Below are positions 15,430-21,265 of a stretch of DNA of 21,265 nt, piece by piece. A program made the position numbers and the translations under genes. The notes under the pieces were generated by a model. That model did no database searches, had not been told where the DNA came from, and saw only the letters and a program-made list of their open reading frames with translations. Within the stretch, counting starts at the first letter, position 1, and the number at the start of each line of letters is the position of its first letter. The stretch comes from CAZSMC01 sp964607755 (GTDB taxonomy: Bacteria > Zhuqueibacterota > Zhuqueibacteria > Residuimicrobiales > Krinioviventaceae). Location of the stretch: the NCBI GenBank assembly GCA_964607755.1, contig CAZSMC010000071.1, forward strand, positions 1 through 21,265, given 5' to 3'.

Positions 15430-15966
15430 ATGCTGAACCTTATCAATCGATTATTAAAGCGAATCTGGTTTCCGATGGGAGCTCAGGTATTTACATTTAT
15501 TGTTTTCATCCTGTTGATTATCGTCGGACTAGAGGGCAATACAGATGATATGGCATTCGCCAAAATTCTGAGAAACACCAATGCGGCCAATCTGATTGTC
15601 TGGTCCGATTGGTGGCCGTTGATTATCGTTTTCTCAGTTTTTCTCGGCCGGGTTTGGTGCATGGTCTGCCCGATGGGACTGGTGACGACGTTGTCCGCCA
15701 AAATGGGTTTGCGTCGAAAACCGCCGGCGTTTTTACGTTCCGGCTGGGTAATTACCCTCTTTTACGTGCTCATTTTGTTCGTTGGCATCCATTCACTGGC
15801 TATTCACCGCGTGCCGTACCGGATGGCAGTGTTTATGATTTTGCTCTTGATCACCGCTGTGGGTTCCGGGCTATTGTTCAGACGCAATACATTTTGCGCG
15901 CATATTTGCCCGGTGGGACATATAACAAATAATCAAATTCTACTATTGATTTTAAAAAATGGATAA
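15430..15966 (+). CDS. Truncated NapH-like membrane 4Fe-4S protein
   Basis: 178 residues. The first 164 resemble NapH/CcoG/NosR-type polytopic Fe-S proteins: a membrane segment (about 20-33), another (about 62-74) leading to GRVWCMVCPMG (Cys77, Cys80), two more (about 105-121, 131-150) and FCAHICPVGH (Cys156, Cys160). In the family a ferredoxin-like domain with CxxCxxCxxxCP clusters follows CPVG; here the frame leaves the family after His164 and ends in 14 unrelated, hydrophobic residues. GC content drops sharply at the same point, so the 3' end appears replaced by the AT-rich DNA that follows. Probably non-functional in electron transfer. A second N-terminal copy lies at 17018. No good ribosome site before ATG. 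Confidence 0.8.
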   Translation: MLNLINRLLKRIWFPMGAQVFTFIVFILLIIVGLEGNTDDMAFAKILRNTNAANLIVWSDWWPLIIVFSVFLGRVWCMVCPMGLVTTLSAKMGLRRKPPAFLRSGWVITLFYVLILFVGIHSLAIHRVPYRMAVFMILLLITAVGSGLLFRRNTFCAHICPVGHITNNQILLLILKNG

Positions 15967-16002
15967 TCTATCTTTAATTTAGATAAAAAATAGAGAGAAA
16001 TT

Positions 16003-16260
16003 ATGCCGGAATTAAGCCGATTTTATGGAATTATCATATTTATGAATTATAGAGAGCACAATCCGCCGCATTTTCATGCCAGGTATCAGGAATATGAGAT
16101 CACTTACGATATAAATTCAGGTATTATTCATGGAGATATGTCCAAGCGTGCCTTGAAAATGATTATTGAGTGGGCTGAAAAATATCAAAAGGAATTGCTG
16201 GAAAATTGGAAATTATCAGAACAAAAGAAACCATTAAAACAAATTCCACCATTAGATTAG
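16003..16260 (+). CDS. DUF4160 family protein
   Basis: 85 residues, full length for the family. The DUF4160 signature is clear: SRFYGIIIFMNYREHNPPHF, then HARYQEYEITYDI, an acidic-tolerant G-x-M region (HGDMSKRAL) and the helix IIEWAEKYQKELLENW. The NPPHFHA motif suggests a metal or nucleotide site, but no biochemical role is established to my knowledge. The gene is followed 10 bases later by a DUF2442 gene; this pair is common on mobile and accessory DNA and is often suspected to be toxin-antitoxin-like. Very low GC compared with its surroundings points to recent transfer. A weak AGAGAG site precedes ATG. Confidence 0.88.
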   Translation: MPELSRFYGIIIFMNYREHNPPHFHARYQEYEITYDINSGIIHGDMSKRALKMIIEWAEKYQKELLENWKLSEQKKPLKQIPPLD

Positions 16261-16270
16261 GGAGAAATCA

Positions 16271-16525
16271 ATGTTTTTACATGTTGTTCAAGTAACTTAC
16301 ATAGATAAACATAAATTAGAACTTCAATTTAACAACGGAATTCATAAAGAGATAGATTTAAGCTCAGAACTAGATGGAGAAATATTCCAGCCTTTGAAAG
16401 ATAATAATTACTTTAAAAAAGTATATCTAAATAAAGACACCGGAACAGTAGAATGGCCAAACGGAGCTGATTTTGCCCCTGAATTTCTATATGAGAATGG
16501 AATAGAAATTAAAAAATCTGCTTGA
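16271..16525 (+). CDS. DUF2442 family protein
   Basis: 84 residues, full length. The hallmarks are a short beta-rich start (VVQVTYIDKHKLELQFNNG), a central LSSELDGEIFQPLKD and the near-invariant GTVEWPNGADFAPEFLYENG. A GGGAGA site lies 6 bases before ATG. It is the usual partner of DUF4160 and probably co-transcribed with it. Function is unknown; a small regulatory or antitoxin-like role is only a guess from family context. The gene is AT-rich like its partner and unlike the flanking genes. Confidence 0.88.
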   Translation: MFLHVVQVTYIDKHKLELQFNNGIHKEIDLSSELDGEIFQPLKDNNYFKKVYLNKDTGTVEWPNGADFAPEFLYENGIEIKKSA

Positions 16526-16598
16526 TTCTACTGTAAAATTCAATTTGCACCCTAACTCAATATCCAGCAAAACTTGAATAATAATTGTTGGAGAAAAC

Positions 16599-16958
16599 AT
16601 GCAAAAAATACTCATTATCATCAATGATGCTCCTTATGGAACGGAAAAAGCCTACAATGCGCTGCCCATGGCCATGACGCTTTAAAAAGAACACGGCGAC
16701 GCGGTTGAGGTTCGAATTTTTCTTTTGGCTGACGCGGTAACCTGCGCTCTTCCCAATCAAACCACACCGACTGGATACTATAACATTGAACGTATGCTAT
16801 AGTCTGTGATTCGACAGGGTGGAAAAGTCAAAAGTTGCGGCAGTTGTTCCCAAACGCGCGGCATCCAGGATATTGAATTCATTAAAGGCGTTCAGTTGAG
16901 CAATATGAAAGAATTTTCACAATGGACAGTGGAAGCTGATAAAGTTTTGACGTTTTGA
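16599..16958 (+). pseudogene. DsrE/TusD-like sulfur-relay protein with two in-frame stops
   Basis: From the ATG (GGAG site 5 bases upstream) one frame of 119 codons reads a complete DsrE-family protein: MQKILIIINDAPYGTEKAYN, HGDAVEVRIFLLADAVTCAL, NQTTPTGYYNIERML, GGKVKSCGSCSQTRGI and WTVEADKVLTF. It is interrupted by TAA at 16683-16685 (TL-stop-KEHG) and TAG at 16800-16802 (RML-stop-SVI), with no frameshift. Family members usually have Gln or Lys at these places, so each stop could be a single substitution. The three cysteines expected for sulfur or redox work are still present. Related proteins carry persulfide sulfur or sit beside arsenic and Fe-S genes. A recently inactivated gene is most likely. 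Confidence 0.85.
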
Positions 16959-17017
16959 TATTTGTTTCAAAAAAAGATCAAAGAAAATGACATGATTTTT
17001 GCCTGCAAAAACGAGTC

Positions 17018-17176
17018 ATGCTGAAAATAATTAATAGATTGTTGAAACGAATCCTGTTTCCTCCGTATGTGCATCTATTTACATTTCTTGTCTTTATTAT
17101 GCTGATCACCTCGGGGGCTATTTTAGAGCAACTGCACACTTTTCTTTGCGTTGGTTGCTGTATTTTTTGTATTTAA
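17018..17176 (+). pseudogene. N-terminal remnant of a second membrane 4Fe-4S protein
   Basis: 52 codons. The first 30 residues (MLKIINRLLKRILFPPYVHL then FTFLVFIMLI) match the start of the Fe-S protein at 15430 at 20 of 30 positions by my count. After about residue 34 the similarity ends. The rest of the frame is short and cysteine-rich by chance (LCVGCCIFCI) and stops; another frame there reads like the end of a membrane segment, so a deletion probably joined two genes. It is a paralogue rather than a recent duplicate, because the DNA has diverged at many third positions. Confidence 0.72.
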
Positions 17177-17195
17177 AAGAAAAACAACAAGAGTA

Positions 17196-17211
17196 TTTGT
17201 AACCTCCTATG
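17196..17211 (+). repeat. 16-base direct repeat, copy 1
   Basis: TTTGTAACCTCCTATG is identical to 19682-19697. Here it contains the ATG of the ABC ATPase; its CCTCCT is the complement of a Shine-Dalgarno sequence, so it offers no ribosome site to that gene. In the other copy the reverse strand serves as the ribosome site of arsF. Confidence 0.6.
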
Positions 17212-18186
17212 CAAACACCTGTTTTGGAAGCGCGTCAATTGACCAAACGGTTCGACGAATTTACGGCGGTCCGCAATCTGAATTTTTCCGTGATCAGAAA
17301 TGAAATTTTCGGGTTTTTGGGACCAAATGGTGCAGGCAAGACCACGACCATCAATATGCTCACCGGTCTGGCGCGTCCCACGTCCGGAAGCATTATTTTC
17401 AATGGCACGGATTATACTGCACATATCAAAAAAGCACAGGAACTGATTGGTATTGTACCGGATGAAAGCAACTTGTACGAGGAACTGGACGGATTTGAAA
17501 ACTTGTGTTTTTGCGCCTCGCTGTACGGGATCGGCAAGGCCGAACGCGAGCGCCGGGCTAAAAAACTGCTGAACCAATTCAATTTAACCGATGCCGGTGA
17601 AAAGCTTTACAAGTCCTATTCCAAAGGTATGAAGCGAAAACTTACCATAGCTGCAGGCATCATTCACCAACCGAGCGTTTTGTTTCTGGACGAGCCGACC
17701 ACCGGCATCGACGTCGCCAGCGCCCGGCACATCCGTTCCCTGATTAAGAATCTGAATCGTACCGGCACCACGATTTTCATGACCACCCATTATATTGAAG
17801 AAGCGGAACGGCTGTGCAATCGGATTGCTTTTATTGTGAACGGACAGATCATCAGAATCGGGACGGTCCAGGAATTGATGCAAGACGCTCAAAAAGAACG
17901 GATTATTCAGTTCTCATTCGACGGTGTGATTCATTCCGACCGGTTTGAAGAGGATTTTTACCGGCAGTTCAGTCAATGTCAGTTGACACAAATTCAGGAT
18001 TCTGTGTTTCAGGTGCGATCAGAGTCCGCACTGGATTTGATGCCGTTTATGACGTTTTTCAATACCCGCGGCATCAAAGTGATGGAAGCCAAAATTATAA
18101 AGCCTTCGCTGGAAGAGGTGTTTGTGAAAATCACCGGCATTGAGCGAGACAGGATGAAAAAAGAAAAGGAAGGCAAGAAAAAATGA
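17209..18186 (+). CDS. ABC-2 exporter ATPase
   Basis: 325 residues. Nucleotide-binding domain with Walker A GPNGAGKTT (38-46), Q-loop replaced in the usual DrrA-type way by IVPDESNLYEELDG, a degenerate signature YSKGMKRK (137-144), Walker B VLFLDE (157-162), D-loop TTGID and switch His194 in MTTHYIEEAE. A C-terminal accessory domain of about 100 residues (from about 215) is typical of DrrA/CcmA-like ATPases. It overlaps the permease gene by ATGA. The start at 17209 gives a standard N-terminus (VLEARQLTKRF), but the upstream bases have no Shine-Dalgarno sequence, perhaps because the 5' flank was rearranged. Substrate unknown; drug or lipid export is typical. Confidence 0.93.
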   Translation: MQTPVLEARQLTKRFDEFTAVRNLNFSVIRNEIFGFLGPNGAGKTTTINMLTGLARPTSGSIIFNGTDYTAHIKKAQELIGIVPDESNLYEELDGFENLCFCASLYGIGKAERERRAKKLLNQFNLTDAGEKLYKSYSKGMKRKLTIAAGIIHQPSVLFLDEPTTGIDVASARHIRSLIKNLNRTGTTIFMTTHYIEEAERLCNRIAFIVNGQIIRIGTVQELMQDAQKERIIQFSFDGVIHSDRFEEDFYRQFSQCQLTQIQDSVFQVRSESALDLMPFMTFFNTRGIKVMEAKIIKPSLEEVFVKITGIERDRMKKEKEGKKK

Positions 18187-18917
18187 AGACCGGCGTCGCC
18201 TTTTGGAATATCCTGAAAAAAGATATGCGCAACTATTACCTGAAACCGCCCAATATCAGTTGGGGCATCATTTTTCCTTTCGCCTGGATGCTGATGTTTT
18301 TTCTCAAATCACAAACACCAGTGGATGTGAGAGCTGTGCTTCCCGGTGTCATGGCCATGTCCATTTTGTTTGGCACCACCTCCATGCTGGCGGTGACCAT
18401 CACATTCGAACGCCGCAGTCGTTCTTTTGACCGGCTCCTGCTTGCGCCCATCAGTCTCACCTGGCTGATGCTGGCAAAAACCCTGGGGGCGATATTGTTC
18501 GGCATTGTCAACGCCTTTGTGCCGGTGTTTATCGCCCTGTTCTTTGTCAATATGTCTAATATTCATTGGCTCACTGCCATGACAAGCGTCGTTTTTATCG
18601 CCGTCACCTCCACGTTTCTGGGATTATTCATTGCCGTATCGGTCAGTGAAGTTTTTGAAGCGCAGACCTTTTCCAATTTTTTCCGGTTTCCCATGGTTTT
18701 CCTGTGTGGCTTGTTTATCCCTATCAGTCAACTACCGGTTTTTCTGCGCCCGTTTTCCTATCTGTTTCCGTTAACGTATGGGGCCGATGTGTTGAAATCA
18801 GCTATTAACGAAAACGGTCATATTGCTATTGAAATGAGCTTGACGCTTTTACTTGCATTTTCCCTTGTTCTATTTTTGATCAGCAAACGCAATATCCGGC
18901 ACAAATGGATTTATTGA
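18183..18917 (+). CDS. ABC-2 family exporter permease
   Basis: 244 residues with six predicted membrane segments: about 26-41 (IIFPFAWMLMFF), 55-78 (VMAMSILFGTTSMLAVTITF), 100-125, 132-155, 165-185 and 220-238. The motif ERRSRSFDRLLLAPIS after the second segment and FPMVFLCGLFIPISQLPVF in the fifth are characteristic of ABC-2/DrrB-like permeases. Its start overlaps the ATPase stop by four bases, so the two form an obligate pair, presumably a homodimeric permease with two ATPases. It ends 20 bases before the convergent arsG pseudogene, with no clear terminator between them. Confidence 0.92.
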   Translation: MKTGVAFWNILKKDMRNYYLKPPNISWGIIFPFAWMLMFFLKSQTPVDVRAVLPGVMAMSILFGTTSMLAVTITFERRSRSFDRLLLAPISLTWLMLAKTLGAILFGIVNAFVPVFIALFFVNMSNIHWLTAMTSVVFIAVTSTFLGLFIAVSVSEVFEAQTFSNFFRFPMVFLCGLFIPISQLPVFLRPFSYLFPLTYGADVLKSAINENGHIAIEMSLTLLLAFSLVLFLISKRNIRHKWIY

Positions 18918-18936
18918 AAAAACTGGCTTTCTGATA

Positions 18937-19299
18937 TCATATTTCAAATAACAAACAAAAAGACGAGAAGAAAAAATGAGTGATTGTATAATAAATCCCG
19001 GCACAAATAAACACCACACCGCTTGAACGTCTCGCCCATTTTTCAAATTTTGACAACCGTTTATATGCTTTACCCACAGCATGGATGCCGAACGCAATAA
19101 GAAAAGAAAACAGTATCACCAGGTAAGTTGTCATGCGACCGGTTGTATACGCCTGACCGGACTATAGAGTCATGCGTTTGTCGCAGGCATTTTTACCCAG
19201 ATAAGAAATGGCGGCAATATTGGTCGCCAGAGGATAGGGACTGATTGACGTCAATATGCCCAGCCACAATACCAGGCTCAGACCAGACAGGTTCATCAT
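18937..19299 (-). pseudogene. arsG: ArsG-type (CcdA-like) efflux permease, internally deleted and nonsense-mutated
   Basis: One minus-strand frame of 120 codons. The N-terminus MMNLSGLSLVLWLGILTSIS and PLATNIAAISYLGKNA match the start of ArsG/CcdA-like transporters, but the conserved Cys of SPCPLA is Tyr (SPYPLA). TAG at 19162-19164 then interrupts it. After SGQAYTTGRMTTYLVILF it passes directly to the C-terminal part FGIHAVGKAYKRLSKFEKWA and GVVFICAGIYYTITHFF, so about half of the usual 230-odd residues is missing in frame. In the family it works with ArsF in handling aromatic arsenicals. The ATG overlaps the arsF stop, so the pair was an operon. The names come from remembered annotation of this gene pair. 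Confidence 0.75.
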
Positions 19300-19686
19300 T
19301 GATACGACTCCAGCATGGTTTTGATTTCGGATTCGATACAATCCTTGAATTTACTCTCATTGCGCACTTTCCAGATTTTTCCAGTCCAGTTCCTTACCAT
19401 CTGCATCAACTGCGGAGAGTATAACAGATTTTGTGACTAAACCATAATCCTCAACAAAGTGCTTGTTTTCCTTTTCTTCAACATTAAAGGTTTGATAATT
19501 CAGAGTATCAGCCAGCGATGCAAAACGATTTTCAACAACATCCTTTGTCCAGTTGTCAAAATGCTTGCAATTGGTGCAGCGGTATGAGGTGTGAAAATAA
19601 TAGACGTTGATTTTCTCAAACGCATCCTGCGCAAACCCCAACGTCATGAATCCGACAAGCAGCAGTATAATAATTTGTCTCTTTGT
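19296..19686 (-). pseudogene. arsF: ArsF-type thioredoxin-like protein, frameshifted and without a start codon
   Basis: The minus-strand frame reads a secretion-signal core (KRQIIILLLVGFMTLGFAQ), then NVYYFHTSYRCTNCKHFDNW with a CxxC motif, FNVEEKENKHFVEDYGLVTK and DGKELDWKNLE, the hallmarks of the ArsF (nitrophenyl compound nitroreductase subunit ArsF) family. At about 19370-19380 it runs into TGA; another frame continues KIWKVRNESKFKDCIESEIK and ends at 19296 with LESYQ. A slip between two ATCTGGAAA-like repeats, losing about 11 bases, explains the shift. AGGAGG lies at 19694-19689, but no ATG, GTG or TTG follows at the proper distance; the first ATG (19647) would remove the signal. Inactive on two counts. 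Confidence 0.8.
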
Positions 19687-19697
19687 AACCTCCTATG
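19682..19697 (+). repeat. 16-base direct repeat, copy 2
   Basis: Identical to 17196-17211. On the minus strand it holds the end of the acr3 fragment (TAG stop at 19695-19693) and the AGGAGG site of arsF. Recombination with copy 1 would remove the ABC pair together with arsG and arsF. Confidence 0.6.
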
Positions 19698-19941
19698 TTT
19701 TAAACCAGTGTTTTGTTTTCAAACTGATGCGTACCAGCATCAGCATAACCGGCACCTCGATCAAAACGCCGACGACTGTCGCCAGGGCGGCTCCCGACGA
19801 CAACCCGAAAAGCATCACCGATGTGGCTATGGCCACTTTAAAATGGTTGGAAGAACCGATCATGGTGGCGGGAGCGGTATTTTGGTATTCATGCAAAGTA
19901 GTCTGGCATGTCAGTATTCCAGCCAGAATATCGATTATCAA
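19693..19941 (-). pseudogene. acr3: 3'-end duplicate of acr3 arsenite transporter
   Basis: An 82-codon minus-strand frame whose last 60 residues (NTAPATMIGSSNHFKVAIAT, then VMLFGLSSGAALATVVGVLI, EVPVMLMLVRISLKT) equal the C-terminal two membrane segments of Acr3. It closely matches the partial acr3 at the window edge. The conserved, functionally essential glutamate of the NxFE motif is Lys here (NHFK against NHFE in the other copy). The N-terminal three quarters are absent; the piece begins directly after the stop of the universal stress protein. Its TAG stop overlaps the arsF ribosome site, preserving the old acr3-arsF order. A relic of a duplicated acr3. Confidence 0.82.
19724..19785. repeat. 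62-base direct repeat within acr3 copies, copy 1
   Basis: Identical base for base to 20878-20939. The flanking acr3 sequence differs at many positions, so the identity is confined to this stretch, which encodes the LATVVGVLIEVPVMLMLVRI region. Confidence 0.85.
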
Positions 19942-19943
19942 TT

Positions 19944-20816
19944 TTATTTGATAGCCGGAATCAACAATACAGATGATTTGGAATGCCGCGCCACTGAATG
20001 GCTGACACTACCCAAAAAAAGTTCGCTTATAAAGCCATGGCCCTGACGACCCATCACAACAAGAGATATATTTTCACGCTTGATAAAATCGACAATCTCT
20101 TTTTTAGGGTTCCCATAAGGAATTTCGACATGAACGTCTTTGACACCACAATCCTGAATGTCTCTCTTTAACCGTTCAAGCCGTTCCTGATCAATATGAT
20201 TAAATTCTTCCAGTTTGTGTTTCAAATGCTTGTCTATCTTGCCGCTGTCCTGAACATGTATCAGGTTAATTCGCTCGGCCCCGCATTCGGCAATCTTTTT
20301 AACATATTCAAAAGCGTGCTCGGCATCATCAGAAAAATCTGTCGTGTAGAGAATATTCTTCAGATAGTCGCAGGCCTGTTCTTCGCAGGGCTTTTGTTCT
20401 GAGCCTTTTTCCAAGCCAGGCCGGAGAAGCAACAAGGGTTTTGTTGTGTTCATCATGATTGAATTGGCCATACTACCCATGACAATTTCAGTTGAAGCGG
20501 ATTCACCGTGTGAACCGACGGCGATCATCGAACAGTCATGCTCTTCGGCCTGACGGTTGATCTCGATTTGTGCAAGTCCGAGGGCGATATCGGCAGACAC
20601 CTTAAAACCCTGCTTTTCCAATAGCTGCCTCTGTTTTTCAAGATAGGGTGCAGCCATTTTCATCATTTTATGTCCCAGGGAACCCACATCCCGGATATTC
20701 ATACAGTGGATGAGAAGCATCTCATGTGTACCCAATTTTTTCAGATTTCCCAAACTGCAGATTAGACGTTCGGACATCTCGGACAGGTCGGTTGCTATTA
20801 ATATTTTCGAAAACAT
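19944..20816 (-). CDS. Universal stress protein with two UspA domains
   Basis: 290 residues, two tandem Usp domains: about 1-140 and 148-290. Each begins with a beta strand and D-x-S (ILIATDLSE and ILYTTDFSD) and ends with the ATP-binding G-x2-G-x9-G-S pattern: GSHGESASTEIVMGS in the first, GRQGHGFISELFLGS in the second. Both are intact, so it probably binds ATP. An AAGAGGAG site precedes the ATG. It lies 18 bases after the partial acr3 on the same strand, so it is probably co-transcribed with the arsenite pump; its exact task there (redox or envelope stress) is inferred only. A fragment of acr3 follows its stop, so the gene sits between two acr3 copies. Confidence 0.93.
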   Translation of the reverse strand: MFSKILIATDLSEMSERLICSLGNLKKLGTHEMLLIHCMNIRDVGSLGHKMMKMAAPYLEKQRQLLEKQGFKVSADIALGLAQIEINRQAEEHDCSMIAVGSHGESASTEIVMGSMANSIMMNTTKPLLLLRPGLEKGSEQKPCEEQACDYLKNILYTTDFSDDAEHAFEYVKKIAECGAERINLIHVQDSGKIDKHLKHKLEEFNHIDQERLERLKRDIQDCGVKDVHVEIPYGNPKKEIVDFIKRENISLVVMGRQGHGFISELFLGSVSHSVARHSKSSVLLIPAIK

Positions 20817-20834
20817 AATCTTTCTCCTCTTATT

Positions 20835-21265
20835 TTATTGTGCTGTTTTCGAGGTAAACCAGTACCGCGTTCGCAGGCTGATGCGTACCAGCATCAGCAT
20901 AACCGGCACCTCGATCAAAACGCCGACGACTGTCGCCAGCGCAGCCCCGGATGAAAGGCCGAAAAGCATCGTAGCTGTTGCAATCGCCACTTCGAAATGG
21001 TTCGACGCGCCGATCATGGCCGCGGGTGCGGCGTTGCGGTAAGCCAAACGGAAGAGTCTGGCCAGACCATAGCCAAGCCAGAAAATCAAATTGGTCTGTA
21101 TAAAAAGCGGAACGGCAATCCATAAAATAGTCAGTGGATTTGACAGGATGACTTCACCTTTAAAACTGAACAGAAGAATCAGAGTCACAAGCAGGGCAAT
21201 GATCGTGACCGGGGTGAGAGAATGAAGAAATTTTTCTTCAAACCAAACCAGTCCTTTTGCTTTAA
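20835..21265 (-). CDS. acr3: Acr3 arsenite efflux permease, C-terminal part (runs off window)
   Basis: About 143 C-terminal codons, with the frame open to the window edge (KAKGLVWFEEKFLHSLTPVT and TIIALLVTLILLFSFKGEVI). Membrane segments visible: ALLVTLILLFSF, ILWIAVPLFIQTNLIFWLGY, then AAPAAMIGASNHFEVAIATA with the conserved Glu, and GAALATVVGVLIEVPVMLML. These are the final segments of Acr3 (bile/arsenite/riboflavin transporter superfamily), which exports As(III) with the proton motive force. The N-terminal two thirds, including the Cys in the fourth segment, lie outside the window. The visible part is intact, in contrast to the downstream duplicate. It heads a minus-strand unit with the universal stress protein. 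A regulator (ArsR) may lie upstream, beyond the window. Confidence 0.92.
   Translation of the reverse strand, partial: KAKGLVWFEEKFLHSLTPVTIIALLVTLILLFSFKGEVILSNPLTILWIAVPLFIQTNLIFWLGYGLARLFRLAYRNAAPAAMIGASNHFEVAIATATMLFGLSSGAALATVVGVLIEVPVMLMLVRISLRTRYWFTSKTAQ
20878..20939. repeat. 62-base direct repeat within acr3 copies, copy 2
   Basis: Second copy of the identical 62-base stretch at 19724-19785, inside the intact acr3 C-terminus. The two copies are 1154 bases apart, in the same orientation, with the universal stress protein gene between them. Confidence 0.85.

Larger units (their letters stand above)
15937..16532. other. AT-rich inserted segment flanked by 8-base direct repeats
   Basis: ATTCTACT occurs at 15937-15944 and again at 16525-16532, bracketing the DUF4160/DUF2442 pair. 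Two 60-base stretches of this segment counted by hand have 25% and 32% GC, against 57% in a stretch of the Fe-S gene just before. An insertion with target-site duplication would explain this, but there are no terminal inverted repeats or transposase, and an 8-mer match can be chance. Confidence 0.4.

Noticed and set aside
16599..16958. Stop-codon reassignment or read-through instead of a pseudogene
   Set aside because: TAA and TAG end intact genes in this same window (for example at 7900-7902 and 11438-11440), so neither codon is reassigned.
1..21265. CRISPR arrays, tRNA or rRNA genes, transposases, integrases
   Set aside because: No regularly spaced repeats, cloverleaf sequences, rRNA-like stretches or recombinase motifs were found by reading.

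Overview
The window reads as chromosomal DNA of an anaerobic or facultatively anaerobic, diderm bacterium, most likely from the FCB-group phyla (Calditrichota/KSB1/Marinimicrobia/Ignavibacteria-like). The clues are a secreted 1068-residue protein ending in the QNYPNPFNP-type sorting domain of these phyla, outer-membrane-type proteins, a tandem-ACT protein next to phenylacetate-CoA ligase remnants (a linkage typical of anaerobes), and an Acr3/ArsF/ArsG-type arsenic locus. The phylum is inferred from protein style only; there is no rRNA gene or other marker.

Layout. 19-1149 (+): a conserved protein tentatively related to deoxyhypusine synthase. 1155-6020 (-): three exported proteins (large regulatory-like-repeat protein, endonuclease/exonuclease/phosphatase lipoprotein, small outer-membrane beta-barrel). 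6388-7160 (+): an intact tandem ACT gene between two decayed paaK pieces. 7258-15357 (+): one long, nearly gapless cluster: ECF sigma factor, zinc-finger anti-sigma factor, Spy/CnrX-like periplasmic sensor, half a TolC, MacA-like adaptor, MacB-like ATPase, two FtsX/MacB permeases, two overlapping half-permeases of the ArsP/YraQ type, and a cupin. Two near-identical promoter-like boxes with the same internal spacing precede the sigma gene and the anti-sigma gene. 15430-17176 (+): a truncated membrane Fe-S protein, an AT-rich DUF4160/DUF2442 pair, a DsrE-like pseudogene with two nonsense codons, and an N-terminal remnant of a second copy of the Fe-S protein. 17209-18917 (+): a two-gene ABC-2 exporter. 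18937-21265 (-): an arsenic locus in decay, with a partial acr3 running off the window, a universal stress protein, an acr3 3'-end duplicate, a frameshifted arsF and a nonsense-mutated, deleted arsG.

How the genes may work together. The sigma/anti-sigma/sensor trio resembles the CnrH-CnrY-CnrX metal-sensing design, here joined to a MacAB-type ABC pump instead of an RND pump. The twin boxes suggest that the sigma factor drives both its own gene and the efflux genes. The ArsP-like half-permeases, cupin, Fe-S protein, DsrE and Acr3/ArsF/ArsG genes fit metalloid or thiol detoxification. The striking property of the window is how many of these accessory genes are broken (paaK twice, tolC, Fe-S protein twice, dsrE, arsF, arsG, acr3 copy) while neighbours remain intact. 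No tRNA, rRNA, CRISPR array, transposase or integrase was seen.
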